Assembly: GCA_000231825.2 (NCBI GenBank)
Contig: JH720391.1
Location: forward strand, 1-64,000
DNA: 64,000 nt
Source: Tetrahymena elliotti 4EA
Lineage: Eukaryota > Ciliophora > Oligohymenophorea > Hymenostomatida > Tetrahymenidae
Direction: 5' to 3'
Position 1 is the first letter of the stretch; every line of letters starts with the position of its first letter. A program made the position numbers and the translations under genes. Below the pieces are notes generated by a model that saw nothing but the letters and a program-made list of their open reading frames with translations, was not told the origin of the DNA and made no database searches. Positions 13,442 to 25,214 of the stretch are shown piece after piece.

Positions 13442-15583
13442 ATGAGCCTCGATTACAAAGAAGAAATCAATAAACTAGTTATAATCTAAAAATAATAAAG
13501 TTATAATAGATAAAACCATCATGTTCATAATATCATTCCTTAATTGTAAAATCAATAATAAATAATCACTAATATACCTTAATAGTTAAATACTACAAAC
13601 AGCGAATAAAATAATAATATTTAATTTCTGTTGCAAGGGAACAAAACCTAAGTATCTGTTAAGTAAGAAAAACCATAATATATTCCTAAAGGGACAAGGC
13701 CTAAGATACAATCGTTAAAAAAGACTGTTTAAATTCCAAATACAAATTCATAAATTTACTATTAAACAGATCCAAATGATTTAAATGCTTTAAACAACTC
13801 CTTTATTGGAACTCAATAAAATTCATTATTTAGTATGAATTCTAAAAATATTTCTAAAGAAAAATCATATTTGGTAAAAGATATTTTAGAATTTTAAAGT
13901 AGGTAAAATCCAGAAAATGATGAAGCTGCTGCTAATATATAGAATAATGACTTAAATAATGAAGATGAATTAAATAATTAACAATAAGAAGAAGAATAAT
14001 ATAAATAATAAGATCAATAAAAGCAAAATGATAACAATAATGTTATCTAATAAAAAGGGTATTAATAAAAATAATAAAATTATGTAAATAAATCATTGAA
14101 TTAATCACCATTGAAAGAAATTATGATATAAGATTAATCAGTATCTTAAGAGAGAGGAAATGCTTCTGGTAATTTGAAAGAGTATGGTGTTGATGAAATA
14201 TAAATTAAAGGTGGAGGAGGGGGAATGCTAAAAAGGAAGAAGAAATATGAATATAGATTTAGAGATTTAAATGAATTAGTGTAAGAATCAGAAAGTAAAG
14301 CTCCATATTGGATGATTGATATGAGACATACTCCTAGATTATATGAAAAGAAAATGAAATTATAAACTATCAATGAATGGAAGAATTAAAGAATGATTAG
14401 CTGTGAAGAAGATTAAATGGCTAAATAAGATTTGATTATGGCTAAAGTGTAGAATAAAAAAAGATTAGAAGAATAAATTGACTCAATTAGTAAATAATAA
14501 TTCTAATGGGAATACATTGTTGCTTAACAGCTTCAAAAATTTAAAGTAAGAAACTAAAATAATTCTGTAGGAAATGGTCTCAGTGAGTTTAAAAACTGTA
14601 TATTTTAAAATGATTTTGATAAAAGAATACATAACTTATATATAAATGAGAAGTTGTTAAAATTTTCAGCTGAAAAATAAAGTATTGAATAATAAATGAT
14701 ACTTCATCAAAATTAATTAGAAAAAGAAAGAGATAGGATACGAACCTAAGAGCTCAGATAATCAAGAGATAAATCAAGATAAAGGACAACTATCAACTTA
14801 TCAAATTTCAACTCTATTGATTCTCCTGAAAGACTGAATTCAAGTTAGTATGATGGATTCAATTATAAAATAAATTAAAGCAGTATGATAACTAATCAAT
14901 TTGGTGATACATTTTTGAATTAAGAATCATAAAGAAATGTTAAAATTGAAGATCAAAGTAATCTTAAGAACAGCATGAATGAAAATCTTAAATAAAATGA
15001 ATAAATAAATCCTAGTGAAAGTCCAATAATAAGATAACTTCTTAACTCTTCATAGCAATCTTTTCGGTTGAGAGAAAGCACAGAATTAAACCCAGATGAT
15101 TAAGTTAAAAATTTATACAATTATTTTGAAAATAATAAAACTAAGCAAGAACCATTGATTTAAAATGCAGATCATCTTTAAATTAATTTTACAACAAGTG
15201 ATTGTAAAGCTAAAGAGAGCGTTGAGGCATATTTAAAGAACTAAATTTCATTAACAAAATCAAGATTTCCTACAATTTAAAGATCTACCTCTAGAGATAA
15301 TAAATAAAAAATAATATTCTCTCTTAGTGAGAAGAAATAAAAATAACATGATCTCTCACCTATATAAAATAAATCATTTTCTAAAAAATCATCAATTGAT
15401 CACCATACTTAAAGATATTATATACATAATAATTAAAGATATCCATCACCATAAATCAATTATAATAATTATAATGTCTAAATTGATTATCCAAATAACA
15501 ACAAGTCTTTTTTTTAGCATTAAATTAGACATAAATCTAATCATCGCAAAGGTTTTTTAAATTAAACATATGTAAAATTTTGA
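13442..15583 (+). CDS. Hypothetical Q/N-rich protein with coiled-coil centre
   Basis: Single-exon open frame of 713 codons from ATG to TGA, not recognised. The N-terminal third is Gln/Asn-rich with NNEDELNNQQQEEEQ-like low complexity and a short glycine run (KGGGGGML) around residue 257. A better-ordered middle follows: RFRDLNELVQESESKAPYWM, then MRHTPRLYEKKMKLQTINEW and a charged helical stretch that is probably coiled coil (about residues 320-450). The C-terminal third is Ser/Asn/Gln-rich. There is no signal peptide and no membrane segment. The compact WMIDMRHTPR motif is the best handle for a homology search. Under the standard code it would break into tiny pieces. Under the ciliate code it is uninterrupted, and that length with no TGA strongly supports it as real. 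Confidence 0.8.
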
Positions 15584-15735
15584 ATCCTAATAATATTTCT
15601 TTTTATTTAGTATTTTCAAATACTTATAAATAAAAAATTGGCTAAATTATTCTTTATAATATCATTATATATAGTATATCTATTCATCTCTAAAAAAATG
15701 TTTAAATTATTAATTTAGAATTTTCTCTAAAATAA

Positions 15736-15835
15736 NNNNNNNNNNNNNNNNNNNNNNNNNNNNNNNNNNNNNNNNNNNNNNNNNNNNNNNNNNNNNNNNN
15801 NNNNNNNNNNNNNNNNNNNNNNNNNNNNNNNNNNN
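15736..15835. other. Assembly gap, 100 N
   Basis: Exactly 100 N, the conventional placeholder for a gap of unknown size. True distance and even adjacency of the left and right parts are therefore uncertain. Confidence 0.99.
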
Positions 15836-16505
15836 ATTTTGAAGATTAAAAAAACTTATGAACTAATATCCCTCTCTTATTTTAAAGAATTTCCTTAATG
15901 TAAAAATATTTAATTTTAAAGAACTGAAATATTAAAAATAAAAGAATTTATAATTATATTTCATTTGTATTTTTATGTATATTAACTCCTTATACTAAAG
16001 TTAATTATTAAATAAGATGCTGTTATGATTAAATTTAAGGTAAAATATTTGGTGTGAAGCAAAATAAATAACTGATTACTTTGAATCTATTTCTTTGAGA
16101 ATCTATATGATTAATAAATTCAAAAATATCAGAAAAGGTAAGATTTAAAATGAGAAAATATTTAGAAAGAACGTGTTATTCTATCTATAAATTAAAAACT
16201 AAATAATTTTGCAAACACTTAGCTAATAAAAATTAACTGTTGGTTTTTACATAGCTATAAAGAATTTACATGTGTTTATATAATCCAGCTCATTATATTA
16301 TTCATTCAACTAAAAAACAATCAAGTGTCCACCTTTGTTTATATTGAATAAGCATTTTTGGATTTGGACAATAAAAAGCAAAAAATAAACATTCAATTAT
16401 TAAATTAAACAGAAAAAATTTGAACCTTTAAAATCAAAAGGAAATATTTAGTTTTTTTAAAGTTAGCTATAAAAAATCTTAATCTTAGCAATGTAATTAC
16501 TTTCA
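15836..16505. other. Intergenic upstream of GOT1
   Basis: AT-rich sequence after the gap with no supported gene. It should contain the promoter of the GOT1 gene. Confidence 0.55.
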
Positions 16506-17079
16506 ATGGATGATAATAAAAGTATAAATCATTTTTAATTTGCTTAATAATGTTAGAGTAAGCTTAAATTAATGTGTTTTAATCATAAAAATAGAAATAG
16601 GTTTAGGTCTTGTCATTTTAGGTCTATCTTGCTATCTTTTAGGAATCATATTATTCTTTGATAGAGCACTTTTCCTAATTGCAAATGTAAAAAAACTATA
16701 AGAAAAACATAGATAAAAATGGACCTTTTTACTTTTATTAAATAAAATAGCTTAGTTTCTTAATAGGTATGTACATGTTCATAGGTTTGAAATAAACTAT
16801 TGCATTCTTCAGTAAAAAAAGTATAAAATTTATTAGCATTTTTAATCAAATTCTAACTTGATTGTTTTAAAAACAGCTAATTTCAAAGGTTCCTTAGTTT
16901 ATTTTGGTGGTTTTGCTATTATAGTTTTTGGATTCTCATTTATTGGATTTTGTACTTAAATGTATGGACTCTTCCTTTTATTTAAAACCTTCTTACCTTT
17001 ACTTTATGACCCAATTTGCAGAATTCCTATTATTGGCAAATACTTTAGTAATTACAATTAATTTAAAAAGATACATTGA
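16506..17079 (+). CDS. GOT1: Got1/Sft2-like vesicle transport protein
   Basis: Small four-TM membrane protein of the Got1 family, which supports ER-Golgi/Golgi vesicle fusion. The spliced model has four exons: 16506-16521, 16595-16686, 16751-16811 and 16877-17079. Introns are 64-73 nt, phases close, and the product is 123 aa (family members are about 138 aa). Family features seen are the N-terminal DDNKKIGLGL, followed by TM1 and FFDRALF, then LIGMYMFIGLKQTIAFF, then GSLVYFGG with TM3. The last segment, YGLLLLFKTFLP, is followed by the RIPIIG motif near the end. The 16-nt first exon is tiny, but its splice product restores the conserved DxxKIGxGL start exactly. The assignment is secure and independent of neighbours. 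Confidence 0.9.
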
Positions 17080-18003
17080 TAAATAAATAAATACTTAAAA
17101 TAAATAAAATAGGAAGCGATGCTGTCAAGAATACAATTAATAATATAGCTTAAAAGGGACCCAGCGTTTGATATTATATATATTTGAATTTCAAAAAATA
17201 AAATGTAAGAAATTAGCTCTACATATCCATGTAGTATCTAAAGATTTCAAGTTAAGTAAATATTTAAAGGAAATGCAACTCTTTTTATCTGTAGTGAATG
17301 AGTAGATAAAAATACAAGCAAGTTCTTAGTTAAAATTTAAATAATTAAAACAGGCTAGCATTTATTTTAACTAAATGTATTTATATTTTGTTATACCTCT
17401 TTACACTTATTTCTTCAAACTTGATCAAATTAAATTTATCAATTTATCAGATAAGTCTAAATATACAAATAAAATAAAATTAATTTCAATCAATAAAAGA
17501 TTTATTTCTAATTCAAAACCTATGTTTTTTTTTCAATAATTTAATGAAGTTATATGCTTCATTTTTATTTATGCAAGCATTTAAATTGAACAACTATTGC
17601 TACTTTAAAAACGTAATAATGTTAAAATAAAAACGAAAAGACTTCAATAATTTATCAAATAAAGAACAAATTTTAGCTGAAACTAAATTTTTAAAAATCT
17701 AAAGAAACAATTTTTTTAAGAAATTTTCTTTTAATTATTTGCTTAATTTGTATTTACTTTTTCATTTTCTACTAGACATTAATTGAAGAGAAAGAGTTAT
17801 TAAAGTTAAGCAATAGAAAGATTAAAATTAATTTGTTACTGATTTTAACATTAAAATAACAAATATCTTCTAATAAAAAAATCTTTAAACTTAATAAAAT
17901 TTCAAGTATTTTAATTGAATCTAATAACTAAATACAGAGTAAATATAAAATATTTAAATCATTAATGCAGTAAAATATATTTTATTAAATTGAAAACATT
18001 TTC
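17080..18003. other. Spacer with possible decayed coding fragment
   Basis: Between the converging GOT1 and the minus-strand membrane protein. The part at about 17110-17340 is less AT-rich than the rest and gives protein-like phrases in more than one plus frame (for example LALHIHVVSKDFKLSKYL). None has a clean start, stop or known motif. It may be the 3' UTR of GOT1 or a worn-out gene fragment. The rest is plain AT-rich spacer. Confidence 0.4.
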
Positions 18004-19698
18004 TCAGTCATATAAATCGTAAATTAATTAAGCTGGATTTATTAATTAAGAGTTTGCTATATGCTTATGAAAAGATATTATTGATGCAAAAGTACTTTCT
18101 TGGTTTGATTTAAAATTTTTTAGATAAATATGAAGCCTTTTAGAAAAGAAAGCTATGTTTGAGGAATAAACATCAAGGTGAAAAATATTTATCTAGAGAG
18201 CTGAAATGAGAATCGAAATTGCTTAGCTATTAAGCTTTTCTTAAAATCCTAGAAGTAATTGATATCTATGCATAAAAGGGGTTTATTTTAATGTTTCTAT
18301 GATGGATTAAAAATTCTTAAAATTAGCTAATAATACAAGATATTTTCCATCTTTAGCAAACCAGAAATTGTCATTTTCGTTTTAATTTTCTCCAATTATG
18401 AAATTAAAATTTTCGTATTCTTTGAATATATTAGGAAGCATGTCTTTAGCGTAATAGTTTCTTTCCTCTAAAGTTTCTAATTTAATTTTAAATAATTAAT
18501 GGAATATGCTTTATTTACTAATTCCATGTGATTATTATTATTGATTTTGAATTAAACTTTCTTATTAATTATTGATGACTAATTCTCCAGATTGTAAAAA
18601 CTAACTATTTTCATTTGAAATTTCAGCTTAAATTGGCTTTGTTAAAGAAACATCTACAACAACAGGAAATATTTCAGTTAATATATCATGAATAATAAAA
18701 GCAAAACTCAAGGCGCAATAAATTGCCATTATAATTAAACTGGAAATATATGGATTTTATGACTCGAAATCAGAAGTGTGTAATTAATAAGAGAGGATAA
18801 GAAGTATTATAAGTTTTACTAATTTTAAGAATCTATAGACTTTGAATGGTATTCTATTAACATATTAATAATATTCACTTAAAGGTTTATTATAGATTGG
18901 AGTAATTTAAATTTCTAAATTTGTGGTGAATAGCACAATTAAAAGACATCCTTTAAGCAATATCCTCATCCACATACTAAAAATAGGTGCTTCTATAGGT
19001 TTGTCAAAAGCAATCCAGAAAGAAATAAAATTAACTAAAATCGTAAGGATGACTAAGTTTAAGTGTAAATCACCATCATTTATAAATTAATCAGAAGTAT
19101 AAAGTGTATATATTGAACAAAAAATATACAAAAAAGCTAAGGCATTCCTCTTGATTGAAAAGATATATCTAGAATTATTAGAAAAAGAGTGGATAATCAT
19201 AAAAGAGTGATAGCTTTAGTAAATAATAGAAAAAATCACAAACCAATAGTAGTAATTCTTCTCATAATTTTCAGTATCTGAATCATTGTTAAAAGCTAAT
19301 AGTTTGTATTCAAGGATAGATATATATAAAATGAAGTTTTGGTAGAAGTTATATAACAATAATAAGCATTTAAAGCTATAATTTTATGTCTTATCAGCAT
19401 ATTAAGCTTCTTTATAATTTAATAATAGAATATACCTAACATAAGACATCTTAGTTGGCTTTAAACTTGCAAATTACGGATTTTCGCTAATCTTTCTCCA
19501 AGAATAAATATTACATATCACTAAAAATGAATATTGTAAACCAGTGATGAACTATTTCATGGTATCATTAAATCTTAATTATAAATAGGCATAAACTGAG
19601 AACCAAATTAAAAACAAAAAGGTGTTAATTTAAAATAAATAACTTTTCCCATTTGCTAAGCTTATCAAGTACTCAACTCTTTGAATAATTTTATGCAT
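18004..19698 (-). CDS. Polytopic membrane protein, unknown family
   Basis: Single-exon minus-strand frame of 564 aa, from ATG at 19698 to TGA at 18004-18006. I do not recognise the family. About eight to nine hydrophobic segments fill the first 370 residues, for example FLFLIWFSVYAYL, ALAFLYIFCSIYTLY, LVILTILVNFISFWIAF and LVKLIILLILSY. A cytoplasmic-looking tail of about 190 residues follows. The tail has a Q-rich linker and a helical end containing FKNFQSIIETLKQ and YQLLLGFQEKLNS. A degenerate relative lies at 25215-26679, so this is a small local family. It might be a transporter or receptor-like protein, but no signature supports either. Confidence 0.8.
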
Positions 19699-22092
19699 GA
19701 TGTCTATTTTTAATAAGTATTAATTTGTTCTACAAAATATTATTCAATTTATGAACACTTTTAATTTGATATTAATTATTAATTACTATTTATTCTTAAG
19801 ACTAATTAACTTAAGTGTAAAGTAAAAAAAAAACAAACATGTAAAAGAAAATATCTTTGATACTACTCTGATCAGGTATTTAATTAACTCAAACTGATAA
19901 TCTATTTGAAATTGACTATAAGATAGAAAATTCTCTCATCTTTTTCAAAAATAAATAGGTGATAAATCCTAAAATCAAAAATATACCAAATAATAAATAT
20001 TAAAAGTTTAGTTGAAAGAATTCTATTTTCTTAATTTTTATATGTATAGCAAAATTGAAGAATATAAATCAACTTTCAACTTTTTAATTATTTTATCTCT
20101 AATTATTTTTAAACCAAAACTAATTTTTATTGTGGATATTATCAAACTTATAAATTAATTAATCTATCTACAAAAACTGATTGATTAATAAAATCAATTC
20201 CAATTACAAAAATTCGATTTAAAATAAAATATCCAAATAATCAGCCCTGATCGGCCAAATAAATTAAATCAATCTCTATTTAATTTTAAGAACTTACTTA
20301 CTATTTCTTATCTTTTATTATAAAATACTGGTCATTAAATAGTAAAATAAAAATAACCTAATTATTGAAAACAAAAGTAATAAATTTTTTTTTTAACAAT
20401 ATTCTCATCTTTAAAATTAGTAAATATTTCTGATAAATTTGGGTAAATTTTACTAAAAGGGGTATGCTTATCTTAATATGTACTATTTATCACTTTTTTA
20501 TAATCAATCTATTAGGTTTGATTCTTCTCTTAATTATTGTAATTTTTAAACAATCTGAAATGAATATTTTTAGCACTAATTGTTAACTATTTATTCGATT
20601 TAGATAGATTTTTAAACATATAATTAATTAGAACTATAAGAACTCCATAATATAATCTTATTTTGGATTATTTTTGTTTTAATTTGAATATGTTTTAGCA
20701 AAAAAGAAATTTTATCGTTATTTATTTTGATAAATGTAATTTAATTCATTTTTAATTCTACTACTTACATAAAGGTAACAGCACAAGTTATTAAAGTCAA
20801 GCATAATTCTTAGTTTAGAAAATAGTTTTATGTAAAGTTGTTTTTAAAAAGGAAAATTTTCAATATTATTATTAAGGTTTATTTAAATCATTTATAAATT
20901 ATTCAATTTCTACCAACTAAAAAATTCATATTATTTCTATGATTATTTGAAGATTTTTATGACTGGATGATATTTAAAATAAATAAGTTACTAAAATATT
21001 ATTTATTTTTTATGACTAATTTGCTTTAATAATTTTAAAATATTTTAAAGGCAGTTTTTAAATAAAAATAATCTACTTATTAAAATATTATTTTTTAAAC
21101 TTTTATTGAATTCATTCATTTAAATAGTGAAAAATCTTTCAATAAGTATGATTTTGAATAAATCCTTCAAAAAGAATAGTAATCGAAACATCAGAAAGTT
21201 AAAAAAACTGTAAAATCAATTTATCATATAAAAGGTGTTAATTTCAAAATCTTTATCAAAGCCAGATTGAAAATATTATATTTAAAATTTTTACTGCATA
21301 GTTAAAGGCCTTTTTAGAATAAAAATCTTCAATTTCTAAAAAGAATATTCATCAAAGAAAATGAAATATTCTAAACTCTCTTTAAACTCGCTTGATTCAA
21401 ATCAAAGGAAACTATTTAATAACTTTAAAATTTCTGCAAGTTCAAAAAAAAAATGATTTTAAAAAAAATTTCAAATGATTCTTACAAAATTTCATTTTTA
21501 TTATCTTTTTGTATCTCCATCAATAGATTAAAAAATTGTTTGCAACTATTTTTAATACATAATAATTAAAAAGATAAAAACCTCTATTTTAAAAGATATT
21601 ATTTGATTTAGAAGAATTTGATTTTAGAATAAAATTTTCTTTGGATTCTAATTAGAATATCATTCTATTTGTTAACTTATTGTATCTACCTCTATCAATA
21701 GATTTAAACATTTTTCACTATCATTGTTAATAAATAGTGAATTCAATTAAAAATGATAAAAATTTCTATTATTAATGAGATGATTTAGAATAATTTGGTT
21801 TTAGAATAAATTTCTTCAAATTCTAAAAAAAAGACAACTAACACTTCTGAAAATTCTAAATTAATTTGACCATACAATTAGTGATGATTTCTAATATTAG
21901 ATCATTTCAAAAATATCCTTATTTAAGAAAATTTTAATATTCTAAAAAAAGATACAATTACAATTTTGATAGATAGATGTTTATTAAATACTTGCTGATT
22001 GAATAATATTTGTATTTTAATTGTAATAACAAATTAATATAAAATTTCATAGCAAAAAATTAATAAGAAAATAATATTTTGATAAAATTTTA
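19699..22092. other. Intergenic, about 2.4 kb
   Basis: Shared upstream region of the divergent membrane-protein gene (minus) and ART gene (plus). It is AT-rich without supported genes. Its right part holds diverged direct repeats, listed separately. Confidence 0.55.
21306..21831. repeat. Diverged tandem direct repeats, unit about 160-170 bp
   Basis: Two clearly related copies, about 21501-21672 and 21673-21831. Each runs from TATC[T/A]..CTATCAATAGATT through a GATAAAAA..TCTATT core to TTTTAGAATAAA followed by TTCTAA. A shorter partial copy of the 3' portion lies at about 21306-21352. Divergence is considerable but the order of blocks is the same. The repeats lie upstream of the ADP-ribosyltransferase gene and do not encode anything evident. 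Confidence 0.6.
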
Positions 22093-24003
22093 ATGATCAA
22101 GGAAAAAATTAAAGAAATTCTTAATGATACTAACTAAGACTTGCTTTAATAAATTAAATTAGTATATGATTGTCCCATAGAGTTTATTGATAAAATAATA
22201 AAACATCTTGAAAACCATTTAAATTATTAAGAATAAAATAAAATTTCTATGTTATTTTCTAAAAATAAAGAAAAGGCTAATAAAATTTAAAAGGATTTGG
22301 AAAAAATAAAAGAATAATCTCAAGAATATTTTGAATCTTAAATAAATAAATTGACATAAATGGCTAAAGATGCTTAAGATTTTCTTTAATAGTCTATTAA
22401 ATAATTCATAGCAGAATTGATAGAGTGCAAATCTTTTAGCCAAGAGGAAATAAAAGAAATTTAAGATATTCTAAATTAAGCCTTAGAAAATATTTAAAAA
22501 ATAATAGATTAGGAATAAAAAAATATTGAGGAATTAAAATAATTTTAATTTTTAAATTTTTCAACCTGTGTTGCATGGTTAGTTTCATTCATATTTTATA
22601 TATCATTATCTAATCCAGTTTATGCTTTTATTACTTCTGCAATTGCCTTGACTTCATCTATGGGATATTCTGATAAGAAATATAGGGATAAAATTTCTAA
22701 CTCAATTCAAAAATTGAAGGAAAAAAGATAAGAATTTGAGAATAAATATTAAAAAACTTAATATTTGAAAGTAAAAAAAGAACTTGAATTAGAAACAGAA
22801 AAAGTATTATCCAAACTCGGATCTAGCTTTTTAGAGATTAAAGTATAAAATTAATTAAAAGAATGCATAGCATGGTTAGACTTTAATATTTCATCCTAAG
22901 AAAATTAGATTTACTGTAATAAAATAAAAGAAAACTTCCCAAATATGATTTATTGTTTCACAAAAAATGAAGATGAATTTTTATAACATTTACAAAATAA
23001 TCATGTCTCTTATGTGATAATATCTGGTTCTTTTGGAAAATAAAAAATTAAAGACCTTCTTCTTATTTCATCTATAAAATCAATAATTATATTTTGTTTT
23101 GATGTAAAAACCCATTCTAAATGGGCTATGAACTATTAGATAGTTTCTAAAGTGGTTAATTAGTTTTCTGAAGTAATCTTAACTTTAAGTGATCTGCTAA
23201 ATTAGCATATTTATGTAGGAGCTTGCTCTTTAAGGTAACTTCCAAATCATCTTAAAAATCATTGCTAATATTATCTCAGCTTGAATTTTAGTGGAAATAT
23301 ACCTCAAAATATCATAGTGGATAGTGAGGTCTTAATAAAAAATACACTTAAATAATATTCTAATAGAATAAAAGAATAGTACTTTGAATTTCTTAAATAA
23401 TAGAATACCTAATAATTACTTACATAACAAATTTAAGAAATTTTATGTAAAAATCAATAAGAGTAATAATTTATTAATACTATTCTCAAATTATACACCT
23501 TTGAAGGACCTTTCTATAAGATGCTTAATACAGTTTTAAATACTTTAAATGAAAAATCTATTGAAGAATATTCTCATATCATCAAAGCAATGAGATATGC
23601 TCTGTTCAACTATAAAGATGGAATGAATGAAAAGATTAAAAACAGTGATTTTTGTTTGTATAGAGGAATAAATTTTGATCCAAACAGATTTAAGATCTTA
23701 AATAGAAAAAATGAAGTTTTTATCTTTCCTGCCTTTACTTCTACTACAACTAATAAAGAATAAGCTAAACATTTTGCAAGAAATGGTAAATTAATAATTG
23801 AAATTAAATTTAATATTTAAGAATTAGGGGAAAATTTTGATTTACTGAGACCAAAAAACATATCTAAGGATTCTCATTATCCTTGTGAAGCTGAATTTCT
23901 ATTTCCTTGCTTTTCACCTTTTGTAATTTTAGATTTTAAAGAAGAAGGTGAATATACGATAGTTAAAACATAATTTTTAGATTTTAGCAAAAATACATAT
24001 TGA
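22093..24003 (+). CDS. ADP-ribosyltransferase (R-S-E class) with coiled-coil/TM N-terminus
   Basis: Intronless 636-aa frame. The C-terminal domain (about residues 480-636) is a mono-ADP-ribosyltransferase of the R-S-E type. Arg524 lies in LYRGI, Ser550 in AFTSTTT, and the E-x-E pair is Glu599-Ala-Glu601 in PCEAEFLFP. The E-x-E spacing is typical of arginine-modifying enzymes that transfer ADP-ribose from NAD. Upstream, residues about 307-365 form a Rossmann/receiver-like block (YVIISGSFG...SIIIFCFD...HSKWAMNY). I associate this block with ART proteins of protists and rotifers, but a database check is needed. Residues 1-155 and 195-260 are strongly coiled-coil. Residues about 157-192 hold one or two hydrophobic segments, so the protein is probably membrane-anchored. 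There is no signal peptide, and all catalytic residues are intact. The substrate is unknown; a toxin role is not implied by sequence. Confidence 0.85.
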
Positions 24004-24399
24004 TTAATGTAACAATTTTATTTACTTTTTTATAATTTATAAAATAAAATTATTCATTAATTTAGAAAATTGGTGGTATTAAGATCAAAATAAATTTCAT
24101 GAATAATCGATCTTAACTTTACAAAAATAATTGGAGATTTTGATAAAGTTAAAAACTTATAAATTAATTTTCTAATTGTTTTTTTATTTACTTTCAGTAC
24201 ATTTTTTTAAAAAGATTTACCTTTTACAAAAATATATTTTTTATTCATAAAATTATTTGTTTCGAGATTCAATTACTTTATATAAAACTCTACTCTTTGA
24301 TTTCCATCAAAATTTGAAAGATAGCAAAATAATTTTTACATTCTTAATAGAAATAATAAAAAATAATTCTTGTTACTTTTTTGAGAAATCGTTTTGAAA

Positions 24400-24723
24400 A
24401 ATTAATTTCTGATACAAGGATTGTGAATGCTAATCAATAAATTCAATTAAATTGAAAAATACTAAAAATTAACCAGATTTAAATTAAATTCACTGAATTC
24501 TGATAAAATAAATGCAAAACCTCATCATTAAATTGTAAATTAATTTAAAAGCAAAAGATAGAAGTTTCTTTTCAATAGAATTAAATAGTCAAATGTTTAT
24601 TTCTAATTATTATGATAAAAGTTATTTAAATGCTAACATCATGCCATTCAAATCCAACTTTATTTTATTTCAATAAATGTTTTTATTTAATTGTTAAAAC
24701 ATAAAAAATAAATAAATAAATAA
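24400..24723 (+). repeat. Copy of the DJ-1 gene upstream region
   Basis: This segment matches the 5' flank of the intact DJ-1 gene (about 27340-27687) in ordered blocks. They include an ACCAGATTTAAAT block, then TTCTGATAAAATAAATG, AAAACCTCATC and ATTGTAAATTAATTTAAAA. Further along come AATGCTAACATCA and CAATAAATGT.TTTATTTAATT. Small indels separate the blocks. It is a direct duplicate about 2.9 kb away that carries the putative promoter along with the start of the gene. Confidence 0.75.
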
Positions 24724-24756
24724 ATGAGCTCAAAGATTTTACTAATTACAGGAGAT
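24724..24756 (+). pseudogene. Truncated DJ-1 gene start
   Basis: ATG followed by codons for SSKILLITGD, matching the first residues of the intact DJ-1 protein (SQKILLITGD) after the duplicated flank. Homology then stops abruptly at about 24756 and the following sequence is unrelated AT-rich DNA. It is a breakpoint-truncated copy with no catalytic residues. Confidence 0.75.
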
Positions 24757-25214
24757 ATTGTAAATATGTTTTTAAAATCTTTTGGTAAAGTAATATTCTA
24801 TCTATTTTCTCAATCAAATAAATTGAGAAAACTCTAGCAATTTTCTTGAAAAGTAAGTGAAAATGCATTTGAAATAAATAATTGTATTAAATTGATGTTT
24901 TTTATTCAGTTTTAATCTGTTCTAAATCTATTAATAGGATTGGAATGATTTATCTAAAAATTTTCTAAATCCAAATTTATTTTTTAACTTGAAATTCGAA
25001 AATTAAAACTCCAAATTCAAATTATTTATTTTAAATCTGAACAATTCAACATGTAACAAAAAAACATATGTTGTCATTCATTTTTGATTTTTATTTTGTT
25101 AATTAATAAATAGTAAATAATTTTAAATAGATAAAAAGCTTCCATTAAGGAGACTAAAAAAATTTTCATTTTGAGCATTTATTATTATTATGAGGGTTAA
25201 TTAATGTATACAAA

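Larger units (their letters stand above)
24004..25214. other. Intergenic with duplicated DJ-1 flank
   Basis: AT-rich spacer downstream of the ART gene. Its central part (24400-24756) is a copy of the 5' flank and first codons of the DJ-1 gene at 27688, listed separately. No intact gene was seen. Confidence 0.6.

Noticed and set aside
22252..22443. 63-codon hydrophobic minus-strand frame
   Set aside because: Antisense of the coiled-coil part of the ART gene; Lys/Gln-rich helices read as Phe/Leu-rich on the other strand.
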